A stretch of 8,929 nt of DNA from Pseudomonadota bacterium (GCA_022360105.1 JAKSDL010000212.1:1-8929), one strand, 5' to 3'. Counted from the stretch's first letter, positions 1-6,168 are shown. The notes: generated from the letters alone by a model not told the origin. A program made the numbers and translations.

Positions 1-189
1 ATTGCCCCCATGCAAACTTGGAAGCATTTCCCAAATGAAACAACGGATCATGCCCTATTTTACTCTCATTCCACCGCTTTTTTGTCAAGATCAAAAGGTG
101 AGGGAAAAATTGCAATTAGCTGTTAACAACTCTTAATTGTTGACTGATCGGGGTTGATGGGTAATGAGTTGTTCATGCTACAGCTGGTG

Positions 190-240
190 CCGGTTTTTCT
201 TCGGAAGAGTATATCGTGCTGATCCTGTAGGAAAAGCCGG
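190..240 (+). other. Candidate stem-loop with two alternative pairings
   Basis: CCGGTTTTTC at 190-199 can pair with GAAAAGCCGG at 231-240 (9 of 10 Watson-Crick, the tenth a G-U). The same left arm can instead fold locally into a hairpin at 193-210 closed by a TTCG tetraloop, C199 to G204, with several G-U pairs. The two folds share bases 194-199 and exclude each other. No T-run follows, so it is not an intrinsic terminator. It matches no riboswitch family I know. It lies about 200 bases upstream of the MATE gene and may be a structured leader, or chance. Confidence 0.25.
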
Positions 241-410
241 TGTAGCCTGGTCATCTCATAAATCAATAAAATCAATATTTAAGCAGATTAAAAAGAATTT
301 TGTATTTTTACAAAAAATGTGTTGTTAAAATCAGGAATTAGATTTTTGACTCTTGATTACTTCGATTTGATCACTTTGCACAGTTTGAAGCAAAATTGCA
401 GAGGAATGTG

Positions 411-437
411 ATGAACAAACTTCTGAATACGGGCTAA
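411..437 (+). CDS. Possible 8-codon leader ORF upstream of the MATE gene
   Basis: An ATG at 411 reads MNKLLNTG and stops at TAA 435-437. It has a plausible ribosome binding site, GAGGA at 401-405, six bases upstream. It is in the same frame as the MATE gene, and the MATE Shine-Dalgarno sequence overlaps and follows its stop codon. It could be a leader peptide that couples translation, or the remnant of an older, longer N-terminus cut by the TAA. Nothing shows that it is translated. Confidence 0.25.
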   Translation: MNKLLNTG

Positions 438-446
438 GGGGGAATA

Positions 447-1877
447 TTGTCAGACGAAACACACACTCGGGATACGGAACTTTCGGTTGCGAATGATTCC
501 ATGTGGCAGCAGTTTAAAGATGCGCTAACCGGAATCGAGGCAGACTATACCAAAATCGACCTCAAGAAAGCGGTTTTTCTTCTGGCAGTCCCCATGATCC
601 TGGAACTGGTGATGGAATCGACGTTTGCTGTCGTCGATATCTACTTCGTTGGAAAACTTGGTGCCTCAGCCGTGGCAACGGTAGGCCTTACGGAATCATA
701 TTTATACATTTTATATTCCATCGCCATGGGTCTTGCCACAGCCGTAACCGCAATAATTGCCCGCAGAATTGGGGAAAAGAAGCAGGAAGAAGCCGGAGTC
801 ACTGCCATACAATCAATTATCCTGGCATTAATTGCTTCGATACCGTTTGCAATTGCCGGAATTTTCTTTGCCAAAGACTTGCTTCGTTTAATGGGTGCCG
901 ACGCCTGGGCTATTGAGCATGGATATCGATATACACAATGGATGTTGGGGGGCAATGCGGTCATTATTTTATTGTTTGTTATCAATGCAGTATTCAGGGG
1001 GGCTGGGGATGCATCCAGTGCCATGATTGTGCTTTGGATCTCAAACGGGATCAATATCATACTGGACCCGATTCTCATTTTCGGGTGGGGGCCGTTTCCG
1101 GAAATGGGCATTCAGGGAGCAGCCATTGCTACTAATATTGGTCGAGGCGTCGGAGTACTAACGCAATTTTGGATTTTGTTTGGCGGAGGGAAGCACATTC
1201 AAGCGAAAGTATCACAAATCTCGTTGCGGATGAAAGTGATACTGAACATACTTAAGACCTCTCTTGGTGGAATCGGACAAATGGCTATCGGGGTGACATC
1301 CTGGATTTTCCTGATGAGGATTTTGGCAGGAATCAGCAGTGAGGCTGTTGCCGGTTCAACCATTGCCTTGCGTGTTTTGATGTTCACTCTTATGCCGGCA
1401 TGGGGGTTGTCCAATGCCGCGGCAACACTGGTGGGACAGAATCTTGGAGCCGACAGTCCGGAACGTGCCGAAGCTTCCGTTTGGAGAATTGGTAGCTACA
1501 ACATGGTGTTCTTATTTGGTGTTTCCATCCTGTATTTTGTATTTAACCGCTCATTAATGACTATTTTTGCTGCCGATGAAACGGTTATAGCCATTGGAGC
1601 TGAGTGGCTGCGAATCCTCTCCTTTTCTTTTGTTGTTTATGGCTGGTGGATGGTTGCGGTTCAGGCCTTTAACGGCGCTGGTGACACAATAACACCGACA
1701 AAAATCAATCTTGTCTTTTTCTGGCTCATCCAGATTCCAACCTGCTACTTCTTAGCCATTCAAATGGGATGGGAGCACAGCGGTGTATTTTGGGGTGTTT
1801 TTATCTCGGAAACTTCTGTAGGCCTCTTTACCTTATGGCTGTTTAACAAAGGTGGCTGGAAAAAAAAGAAAGTATAG
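447..1877 (+). CDS. MATE-family multidrug/toxin efflux transporter
   Basis: This 476-residue protein has the length and hydrophobic layout of MATE antiporters: about 12 membrane helices in two six-helix halves, roughly residues 42-250 and 265-465. Such proteins expel cationic or aromatic compounds across the inner membrane in exchange for Na+ or H+. Visible marks are a conserved Asp64 in the first helix (VVDIYFVGKLG), FRGAGD at 183-188 followed by the NIILDPILIFG segment, and the matching NGAGD at 409-413 in the second half. The start is TTG at 447, with AAGGGGGAA at 436-444 just upstream. The next in-frame ATG (residue 19) has no ribosome binding site. An in-frame TAA at 435 rules out the ATG at 411. 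About 40 soluble residues precede the first helix, and the tail is basic (KKKKV). The substrate cannot be told from sequence. Confidence 0.95.
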   Translation: MSDETHTRDTELSVANDSMWQQFKDALTGIEADYTKIDLKKAVFLLAVPMILELVMESTFAVVDIYFVGKLGASAVATVGLTESYLYILYSIAMGLATAVTAIIARRIGEKKQEEAGVTAIQSIILALIASIPFAIAGIFFAKDLLRLMGADAWAIEHGYRYTQWMLGGNAVIILLFVINAVFRGAGDASSAMIVLWISNGINIILDPILIFGWGPFPEMGIQGAAIATNIGRGVGVLTQFWILFGGGKHIQAKVSQISLRMKVILNILKTSLGGIGQMAIGVTSWIFLMRILAGISSEAVAGSTIALRVLMFTLMPAWGLSNAAATLVGQNLGADSPERAEASVWRIGSYNMVFLFGVSILYFVFNRSLMTIFAADETVIAIGAEWLRILSFSFVVYGWWMVAVQAFNGAGDTITPTKINLVFFWLIQIPTCYFLAIQMGWEHSGVFWGVFISETSVGLFTLWLFNKGGWKKKKV

Positions 1878-1898
1878 TTTTCGGAGGTATCGGTATTT

Positions 1899-2282
1899 AT
1901 GAAAAAACAAGCGATCGAAGCAACGTTGACCATCCAATGTATAAACTTGAACTCACCAAAAACCCAGCTACCAAAATTTAATGAAACGCTGGAAGCAGGA
2001 TTTTGGCAATTTACTGAAGGTGATGGTAATAAGTTACGGAATGATAAAGTGGATAGCACCACCAAGTGGCGCCGGGAATTTGATGCAGGGAAAAAACCAA
2101 AGCAGATCATAAAAAGTACCGGAAATCTTCTACAACGTGCGGCCGAATATGCCGATATTCTTGAATTGAAAGCTGAAATTACCGTAGGGGATAATCCTCC
2201 CGAGATCATCTCGCATAAACAGGACAAACCATCCGATTATTTTAAAATGAAGTCGTGGAAAAGATTGTCGGCGGGGAGGTAA
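1899..2282 (+). CDS. Hypothetical 127-residue protein downstream of MATE gene
   Basis: I do not recognise this protein. It begins 21 bases after the MATE stop codon and has a strong ribosome binding site, GGAGGT at 1883-1888, ten bases before the ATG. It is therefore probably real and co-transcribed with the transporter. It has no signal peptide, no membrane segment and a single Cys (residue 14). It is rich in charged residues; the N-terminal third looks like beta strands (EATLTIQCINL) and the middle like a helix (residues about 85-108, STGNLLQRAAEYADILELKA). The C-terminus is basic (KMKSWKRLSAGR). No catalytic motif is visible. It could be a small soluble partner of the transporter or merely a neighbour. 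Confidence 0.7.
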   Translation: MKKQAIEATLTIQCINLNSPKTQLPKFNETLEAGFWQFTEGDGNKLRNDKVDSTTKWRREFDAGKKPKQIIKSTGNLLQRAAEYADILELKAEITVGDNPPEIISHKQDKPSDYFKMKSWKRLSAGR

Positions 2283-2386
2283 ACCAGCCCTATCGCTTGT
2301 GATCTGCTTTAATCAAGATCCAGATAAATTGTCATACTTTACTAAATGAGATTGGACCTTTCGAGGCCACCGGGAACCACTTGTAA

Positions 2387-3037
2387 CTACTCCACCTTCC
2401 AGACATATAAATCATGAGCGATTTCGCGGTCGATGGCGATTTCGGAGTTTTCGAATTGGAGACAGTAGGCAGGGTGTTTTTGAAGCAGGCGAACTCTTAA
2501 TCCAGGCATGATTCCAAAGGCAGACAGTTGCTGCAGGCGTTCGTGGCTTTTGGAGCGGATGTAGGCGATTTTAATACGTTCACCCGGTTCGCATTCGGAA
2601 ATACAAACGATGGTTTTTTCAATATGTGTGCTGCCATTAGTGCAGCAGTCACCTGATGGTACCTTTGTGCCGTCGGGAGCATATTCGGGATGCCCCAGCA
2701 AAATACAGATGGATGATTCGACTTCAGGAAGCAAGGAATGTTCGGTCTCACAAGCAACCCGTTCCATGGTTTCGGGATCAAGATTCAAAACATAGCCCAT
2801 CAGACATTCTGTCAAGCGATGTCGTCTTACTACTTTTCTGGCTATGTCACGCCCCTTGGGGGTGAAAAGTAGTTGCCCCCCTTCTGTTCGAAGTAGGTTT
2901 GACTGCTGCATCGAATCGAGAAACTCAGCTTTCAGTTCCACCTTGGGACAAAATGTCTGCACCTTTTCAAGTGTCTGCTCTCCCTGTTCTTCAGCCGTCC
3001 AAACAGCTTCCAATATTTCTTCCTTATAGTTTTCCAT
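2387..3037 (-). CDS. DtxR-family metal-dependent regulator with C-terminal FeoA/SH3 domain
   Basis: This 216-residue protein has three parts: a winged helix (about 5-60), a metal-binding dimerisation domain (about 65-140) and a FeoA/SH3-like domain (about 148-216, including FGIMPGLRVRLL). Metal ligands of DtxR are recognisable: His73 and Glu77 in RRHRLTE (DtxR His79/Glu83), and Cys96, Glu99 and His100 in ACETEH (DtxR Cys102/Glu105/His106). The DtxR His98 position is Glu92, and the Met10/MntR Asp8 position is Asn3. The Cys resembles iron sensors more than MntR, which has Glu there. I chose ATG 3037 because AAGGA, overlapping the feoB stop, lies nine bases upstream; the in-frame TTG at 3046 would add three residues but abuts that site. 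It is the second gene of the feoB operon and probably represses it when metal is plentiful. A separate FeoA-like role in transport cannot be excluded. Confidence 0.88.
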   Translation of the reverse strand: MENYKEEILEAVWTAEEQGEQTLEKVQTFCPKVELKAEFLDSMQQSNLLRTEGGQLLFTPKGRDIARKVVRRHRLTECLMGYVLNLDPETMERVACETEHSLLPEVESSICILLGHPEYAPDGTKVPSGDCCTNGSTHIEKTIVCISECEPGERIKIAYIRSKSHERLQQLSAFGIMPGLRVRLLQKHPAYCLQFENSEIAIDREIAHDLYVWKVE

Positions 3038-3049
3038 GATGATCAATCC

Positions 3050-4987
3050 TTATGGGATAAAGCTGATGTTGAAAAGAATACACATGTAGTTAACCAGGGT
3101 CCCTGTAATGATCGCCGTGGGTATAACAACTGTAACAATGCTTGTGGCCTGTTTCCAGCCTCTTTCTTTAAATAATACAATCACTGCATTAACGCAGGGT
3201 AACAGGGATGTCATTACAATTAACATCACTACTGCCTGCACACCGTTGAAGTATCCCTGTCCAAAAAACTGATCCAGTAGGGCTGCTCCGGCTTCACGAC
3301 GTACCAGGGTCATTACAAGAATTTCTACACTGTGTTCGGGCAGTCCCAACAACCATTTCGCAGCCGGATCGGCTATGGTCCTGACCATATCCAGTCCACC
3401 CAACCTGTCAAAAGCGAACAGACCCAGTGATGCCAATAAAAACACCGGAACAGCCTCCTTCAGGAAAAAAACCAGCCTGGTCACGGCACGTCTTATGATT
3501 GGTTGAATATCTGGTATTCGCAAGGTGGGGACTTCGATGATGAATCCACTGTATCGGCCTGGAATCAGCTTGTTTATGATGACTCCGGCAAGGAGGACTT
3601 TAATAACAATGGTTCCAAACACCACAAGCATGGCAGACCAGTGCAGTTTGGCAAATATAACGAACATCACAGCGAACAACGGAGCACAGGGAATCCCCAG
3701 CGATAAGAGCAGGGAGATAACAAATCTTTCTTTTTTAGTGTCAAGCATGCGGGCAGTCATAATCGCCATGGTGATGCAACTGAATCCCATGATCAAGGGC
3801 ATCACCCCTTTGCCGTTCATTCCCATTTTTCGAAAAACGTTGTTTAAGAGGATGGATAGCCGCTGCAGGTAGCCGGAATCCTCCATTAACCCATAAAAGA
3901 CATAGAATGTTAGCAGAACCGGTAACAAGACTCCAAAAGCCAGATTCAAGCCCATGCTAACCAGCCCGAATTCACCGCAGAACATTTCCGTCAGCCAGGG
4001 GAGTCCCATATGATCAACCAACCGGCTTACTTCCGGAACAATGAATCCCTCAAAAATCCTGCCTTCTATAAAACCAACCAAATACTCTGCTCCAAGTTTT
4101 CCTACAAAAAGATACATCAAAAAGAACACGGCCAGTGCCATGGGAATACCGATGGGTAGCTGGGATGCTTGTCTCCCCAGCACTGTCATAAAAGGCATTG
4201 TGAAGACAGGTTTTTTTTGCTGAAATTCCGCAACCAGTCTGGTTGCATGAAACATGAACAACTCTGACAATACCAGGTTAATCGGTTTTCTCCTTTGCGC
4301 CTCCAACTCTTGTTTGATCGTTTGGCATTTTTTAAAGGATACCGGATTAAGAACAGATGCCCCATTGCGCTTCATGTAGGTGTCATCGGTGAGCATTAAT
4401 AGGGCTTCACCCCTGGGAGAATGAACCTTGCCATCAAGGAGATCGGCAATTTGTTGCAGGGCGATTTCGATATCCTTGGGAAATTCAAGCAGTTTTTTGG
4501 GTACAGAACTGTATTCAAGGGCATCTTTTAGTGCTGCAATCCCTTGCTTTTCCCTGGCTACGGCCCTTATTACCTTTACGCCAAACAGAACAGAAAGCTT
4601 TTCAGCATCAACACTGATACCACGGATCTGGGCCATGTCGTCTTTGTTCAGGACAAAAATGGTGGGAATTTCAAACTCAGAAAACTGAAGAGCCAGTGAA
4701 ATACTGCGAATCATGTTGTGAGCATCCAAGACCTGGATAATCTTATCCACTTTTCTGGTCACAATCAGATTGCGCGAGACTTTTTCGTCTTCACTGGACA
4801 CAATCAATGAGTTGATTCCGGGAGGATCAACCAAAACACTCTCTTTTCCCCGGACGGTCGATGTGTTATAGCTTACCGAGGTTCCGGGACTGATCACTTC
4901 ATTTTGTTTTTTATCCGCCAAACCATTAAAAATGGTTGATTTACCGACATTTACATTGCCGACCAGGCAAATGGTTTCATCCGACAT
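3050..4987 (-). CDS. feoB: Divergent FeoB-type metal (ferrous iron) transporter
   Basis: This 645-residue inner-membrane protein has an N-terminal G domain (about 1-165), a linker or helical region (165-265) and a polytopic membrane part (275-640). G motifs are G1 GNVNVGKS (10-17), Thr36 in the G2 loop, G3 DPPG (54-57) and G4 NKDD (114-117). The membrane core keeps EDSGYL (369-374) and the three gate-region cysteines, Cys404 (GFSC), Cys434 (IPC) and Cys598 (LPCVNA). Around them it departs from typical FeoB: GCNVPAI is replaced by SCITMAI, and the LPVY segment after the second gate by LFAV. FeoB proteins import Fe2+; at least one, FeoB2 of Porphyromonas gingivalis, has been linked to manganese, so the metal is open. 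Start ATG 4987 has no clear Shine-Dalgarno sequence. The regulator gene begins 12 bases after the stop. No separate feoA is present. Confidence 0.9.
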   Translation of the reverse strand: MSDETICLVGNVNVGKSTIFNGLADKKQNEVISPGTSVSYNTSTVRGKESVLVDPPGINSLIVSSEDEKVSRNLIVTRKVDKIIQVLDAHNMIRSISLALQFSEFEIPTIFVLNKDDMAQIRGISVDAEKLSVLFGVKVIRAVAREKQGIAALKDALEYSSVPKKLLEFPKDIEIALQQIADLLDGKVHSPRGEALLMLTDDTYMKRNGASVLNPVSFKKCQTIKQELEAQRRKPINLVLSELFMFHATRLVAEFQQKKPVFTMPFMTVLGRQASQLPIGIPMALAVFFLMYLFVGKLGAEYLVGFIEGRIFEGFIVPEVSRLVDHMGLPWLTEMFCGEFGLVSMGLNLAFGVLLPVLLTFYVFYGLMEDSGYLQRLSILLNNVFRKMGMNGKGVMPLIMGFSCITMAIMTARMLDTKKERFVISLLLSLGIPCAPLFAVMFVIFAKLHWSAMLVVFGTIVIKVLLAGVIINKLIPGRYSGFIIEVPTLRIPDIQPIIRRAVTRLVFFLKEAVPVFLLASLGLFAFDRLGGLDMVRTIADPAAKWLLGLPEHSVEILVMTLVRREAGAALLDQFFGQGYFNGVQAVVMLIVMTSLLPCVNAVIVLFKERGWKQATSIVTVVIPTAIITGTLVNYMCILFNISFIP

Positions 4988-4991
4988 TAAT

Positions 4992-5002
4992 TTAACCGTT
5001 AA
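4992..5002. promoter_or_regulatory. Palindrome at feoB translation start, possible operator
   Basis: TTAAC-C-GTTAA is a perfect 11-base palindrome around one central base, ending five bases from the feoB ATG where a Shine-Dalgarno sequence would normally be. A related string, ATTAACGTTGACC (minus strand, about 5088-5076), covers the candidate -35. A DtxR-type site is plausible since the operon encodes a DtxR-type regulator, but the match to the classical TTAGGTTAGCCTAA pattern is partial. A short AT-rich palindrome can also arise by chance. Confidence 0.3.
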
Positions 5003-5051
5003 TTAGTCTTTTGGTGGAGCTTGCTATAACCGGTTTCGGCAAACATCCCTT

Positions 5052-5081
5052 AAAATAAATTTCTTACATATTGAAGGTCAA
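5052..5081 (-). promoter_or_regulatory. Candidate feoB promoter
   Basis: On the minus strand, TTGACC (5081-5076) is followed after 18 bases by TATTTT (5057-5052), giving 5 of 6 and 4 of 6 matches to the sigma70 consensus. Transcription would start near 5045, about 58 bases before the feoB ATG. If the organism belongs to Bacteroidota its main sigma factor may prefer other elements, which lowers confidence. Confidence 0.4.
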
Positions 5082-5313
5082 CGTTAATGTCATTGGAAAA
5101 ATGATTTTTAAGGGTATTTTAATAATATGAGTTAAGATTTTGGATTTCAAAACGATGAAAGCTTTGCTTTCTGTTTGATTAAAGTTTGCTTCATGGCAGC
5201 AAAAAAAGAATGGGGTGGTGAATGCGTTGAACCTATGGTATTGCTTAAGTGGCTGATCTGGAAGGATTTTTTATTTGTTGCAAATTTTTATTCATTTTCT
5301 CTATCGAATCATC

Positions 5314-5339
5314 CGGCGGCCACGCAGGAGCGCCCTACC
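5314..5339. repeat. GC-rich patch with short inverted arms
   Basis: A markedly GC-rich stretch sits in otherwise AT-rich intergenic DNA. It contains GGCG (5315-5318) and CGCC (5331-5334) as inverted arms around a 12-base middle, followed by CTACC. The style (GGTAGGGCG... on the reverse strand) recalls short dispersed intergenic hairpin repeats of many bacterial genomes. With one copy in the window, repeat status is inferred. Confidence 0.3.
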
Positions 5340-5394
5340 GTTTGTAATCTACTTCAATCCAGATTTGATGAAAGCTGTGCTTACTGATTGGCTT

Positions 5395-5886
5395 TTATTT
5401 TTCAAAGCTCCTTAACAATTTGCGTAGTATCTCTTTTAACGAATCGCGCTCATTGGCCGATAGGGATTTAAGCATTTTGTCCTCATGGGCAATATGGAGA
5501 GGATAAGCCCTGTCGATCAACTCAAGGCCCTGTTTTGTCAATCCTACCAGAATTCCCCTGCGATCTTCAGGATTAGGTGTTCTTTCAATTAATCCGGCTT
5601 TTTCCAAACGATCCAGACGATTTGTCATGGCTCCGGATGAGAGCATCATCGTTTGGAACATTTCTGTCGGAATCAATTGATAAGGCTTTCCGGATCGCCG
5701 CAGTGTTGCCAGAACATCAAACTCTCCTCCGTTCAAATCGAATTTTGAATAGTTTTCCTGCAGAAGTCGATCGATATGACGAGATATCCGGGATATTCGA
5801 CCGATGACTTCCATTGGCGACACATCAATTTCTGGCTTTTCTTTTTCCCATTGGGCTTTTATCTGGTCTACATGATCTTTTTTCAT
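5395..5886 (-). CDS. MarR-family transcriptional regulator
   Basis: This 163-residue cytoplasmic DNA-binding protein has the MarR winged helix at about 54-120. Marks are GEFDVLATLRRSG, the recognition-helix region SSGAMTNRLDRLEKAGLIER (83-102) and the wing NPEDRRGILVGLTKQG (105-120). Helices at both ends (30-48, 122-163) would form the dimer interface. About 25 extra residues precede the first dimer helix, as in the PecS/HucR/TamR-like group, but that grouping is only a resemblance. There is no cysteine, so it cannot sense oxidants by the thiol mechanism of OhrR; a small-molecule ligand is more likely. ATG 5886 lacks a Shine-Dalgarno sequence. Two matching palindromes and overlapping divergent promoters lie directly upstream, pointing to autoregulation and control of the divergent small gene. 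Confidence 0.93.
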   Translation of the reverse strand: MKKDHVDQIKAQWEKEKPEIDVSPMEVIGRISRISRHIDRLLQENYSKFDLNGGEFDVLATLRRSGKPYQLIPTEMFQTMMLSSGAMTNRLDRLEKAGLIERTPNPEDRRGILVGLTKQGLELIDRAYPLHIAHEDKMLKSLSANERDSLKEILRKLLRSFEK

Positions 5887-5906
5887 GGGAAAACAGTAAC
5901 ATAAAA

Positions 5907-5924
5907 TACCTTGATGTCAAGATT
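5907..5924. promoter_or_regulatory. MarR operator candidate, site 1
   Basis: TACCTTGATGTCAAGATT is an imperfect palindrome with core CTTGA-TG-TCAAG. It matches the reverse complement of site 2 at 16 of 18 positions. It lies just downstream of the predicted marR transcription start, about +4 to +20, where a bound dimer would block transcription. Its length suits a MarR dimer. Confidence 0.72.
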
Positions 5925-5925
5925 C

Positions 5926-5954
5926 TTGACGATATTTTAAAATTTATATATCTT
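5926..5954 (+). promoter_or_regulatory. Candidate promoter of the small divergent gene
   Basis: TTGACG (5926-5931) is followed after 17 bases by TATCTT (5949-5954), 5 of 6 and 4 of 6 matches to the sigma70 consensus. Transcription would start near 5961, about 39 bases before the small gene's ATG. The -10 lies inside operator site 2, so a bound regulator should repress it. An extra half-site, TCTTGAC (5924-5930), overlaps the -35. Confidence 0.45.
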
Positions 5955-5962
5955 GACATCAA
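5934..5962 (-). promoter_or_regulatory. Candidate marR promoter
   Basis: On the minus strand TTGATG (5962-5957) is followed by exactly 17 bases and TAAAAT (5939-5934), 4 of 6 and 5 of 6 matches to the sigma70 consensus. Transcription would begin near 5927, leaving a 40-base leader before the marR ATG. The -35 is inside operator site 2 and site 1 lies just past the start point. It overlaps the promoter of the opposite gene. Confidence 0.5.
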
Positions 5963-5966
5963 GATA
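5949..5966. promoter_or_regulatory. MarR operator candidate, site 2
   Basis: TATCTTGACATCAAGATA has perfect 8-base arms (TATCTTGA and TCAAGATA) around a central CA. Its centre is 42 bp from that of site 1, about four helical turns, so both sites would face the same side of the DNA. It covers the -35 of the marR promoter and the -10 of the small-gene promoter. Confidence 0.78.
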
Positions 5967-5999
5967 CTTTAAATAAAGAAACTTAATATGGAGAATAAA

Positions 6000-6161
6000 A
6001 TGAAATTCTCATTAATTGCTTCAATTTTCCCAAAAGGGCTTTTCTTAAAAGATTCGAAGAAAAAGGAACAGAAACCGAAAAATCAATACGCATCAGGATT
6101 GCCTCAGGAATTTGATCGCTGGGATAATTCTCAGAATGTTCGAATCAAATACCCTAGATAG
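6000..6161 (+). CDS. Small 53-residue protein divergent from marR
   Basis: ATG 6000 opens a 53-codon frame ending at TAG 6159-6161. GGAG at 5990-5993 sits six bases upstream. An in-frame ATG at 5988 would add four residues but has no good ribosome binding site. The protein starts with a hydrophobic stretch (MKFSLIASIFPKGLFL, residues 1-16), then a Lys-rich segment (17-27), then a polar C-terminus (LPQEFDRWDNSQNVRIKY). It has no Cys. I recognise no family. The hydrophobic-then-basic start could attach it to the membrane. Support for a real gene comes from the ribosome binding site, the promoter, the paired MarR-type operators and a possible terminator at its end. It is the only gene that the operator region could serve in this direction, since pgl lies convergent downstream. 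Confidence 0.6.
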   Translation: MKFSLIASIFPKGLFLKDSKKKEQKPKNQYASGLPQEFDRWDNSQNVRIKYPR

Positions 6162-6168
6162 GGCATTT
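6147..6168 (+). terminator. Possible terminator of the small gene
   Basis: AAAT-a-CCCTA and TAGGG-c-ATTT form a nine-pair stem with one mismatch and a tight GA centre. The stem includes the TAG stop and runs into a T-rich stretch (ATTTTAGATTTT). The stem is AT-rich and the T-run interrupted, so termination may be weak. Confidence 0.4.

Larger units (their letters stand above)
1..446. other. Left intergenic region, no supported gene
   Basis: No convincing coding region is visible. Two forward frames are open from the left edge, to about positions 126 and 136, but neither has a recognisable product. The upstream half has a short inverted repeat (TTAACAA near 123-129 against TTGTTGA near 137-143) and a longer stem-loop candidate at 190-240. 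From about 260 to 400 the DNA is strongly AT-rich and probably holds the promoter of the MATE gene. I could not find a -35/-10 pair with good spacing there; TTGACT at 346-351 is the best -35-like hexamer but has no good -10. Confidence 0.6.
4988..5394. other. Intergenic region between feoB and marR
   Basis: No gene is supported here. It holds the feoB promoter candidate, a palindrome at the feoB start, a GC-rich patch at 5314-5339, and inverted arms CCCTTAAAA (5047-5055) and TTTTAAGGG (5106-5114) that bracket the promoter. An open frame at 5175-5387 (+) has a TTG start, no ribosome binding site and runs through the GC-rich patch, so I reject it. No intrinsic terminator for marR is evident. 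Confidence 0.6.

Noticed and set aside
83..91. TGTCAAGAT, another match to part of the MarR palindrome, and TTGACA on the reverse strand
   Set aside because: Only one arm is present. The reverse-strand TTGACA has its best -10 (TAAAAT) 20 bases away, too far for a good promoter, and no gene is visible beyond it.
164..328. A 54-codon forward frame rich in Cys near both ends (begins MSCSCYSWCR)
   Set aside because: It has no clear ribosome binding site, resembles no protein I know and runs through the 190-240 stem-loop into AT-rich DNA. It looks like a chance frame.
641..1414. Reverse-strand frames inside the MATE gene
   Set aside because: They lie wholly within a well-supported gene, have no recognisable product and are expected antisense shadows.
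2283..2386. Possible terminator between the convergent hypothetical gene and the regulator gene
   Set aside because: The best stem (GGCCT with AGGTC around CGAA, reverse strand) is five pairs with one G-U and has no T-run after it.
5175..5387. A 70-codon forward frame between feoB and marR
   Set aside because: TTG start without a ribosome binding site, a reading through the GC-rich patch, no recognisable domain.
6130..6150. TTCGAATC, resembling a tRNA T-loop
   Set aside because: No acceptor stem, anticodon arm or D arm can be placed around it; it lies within the small coding frame.
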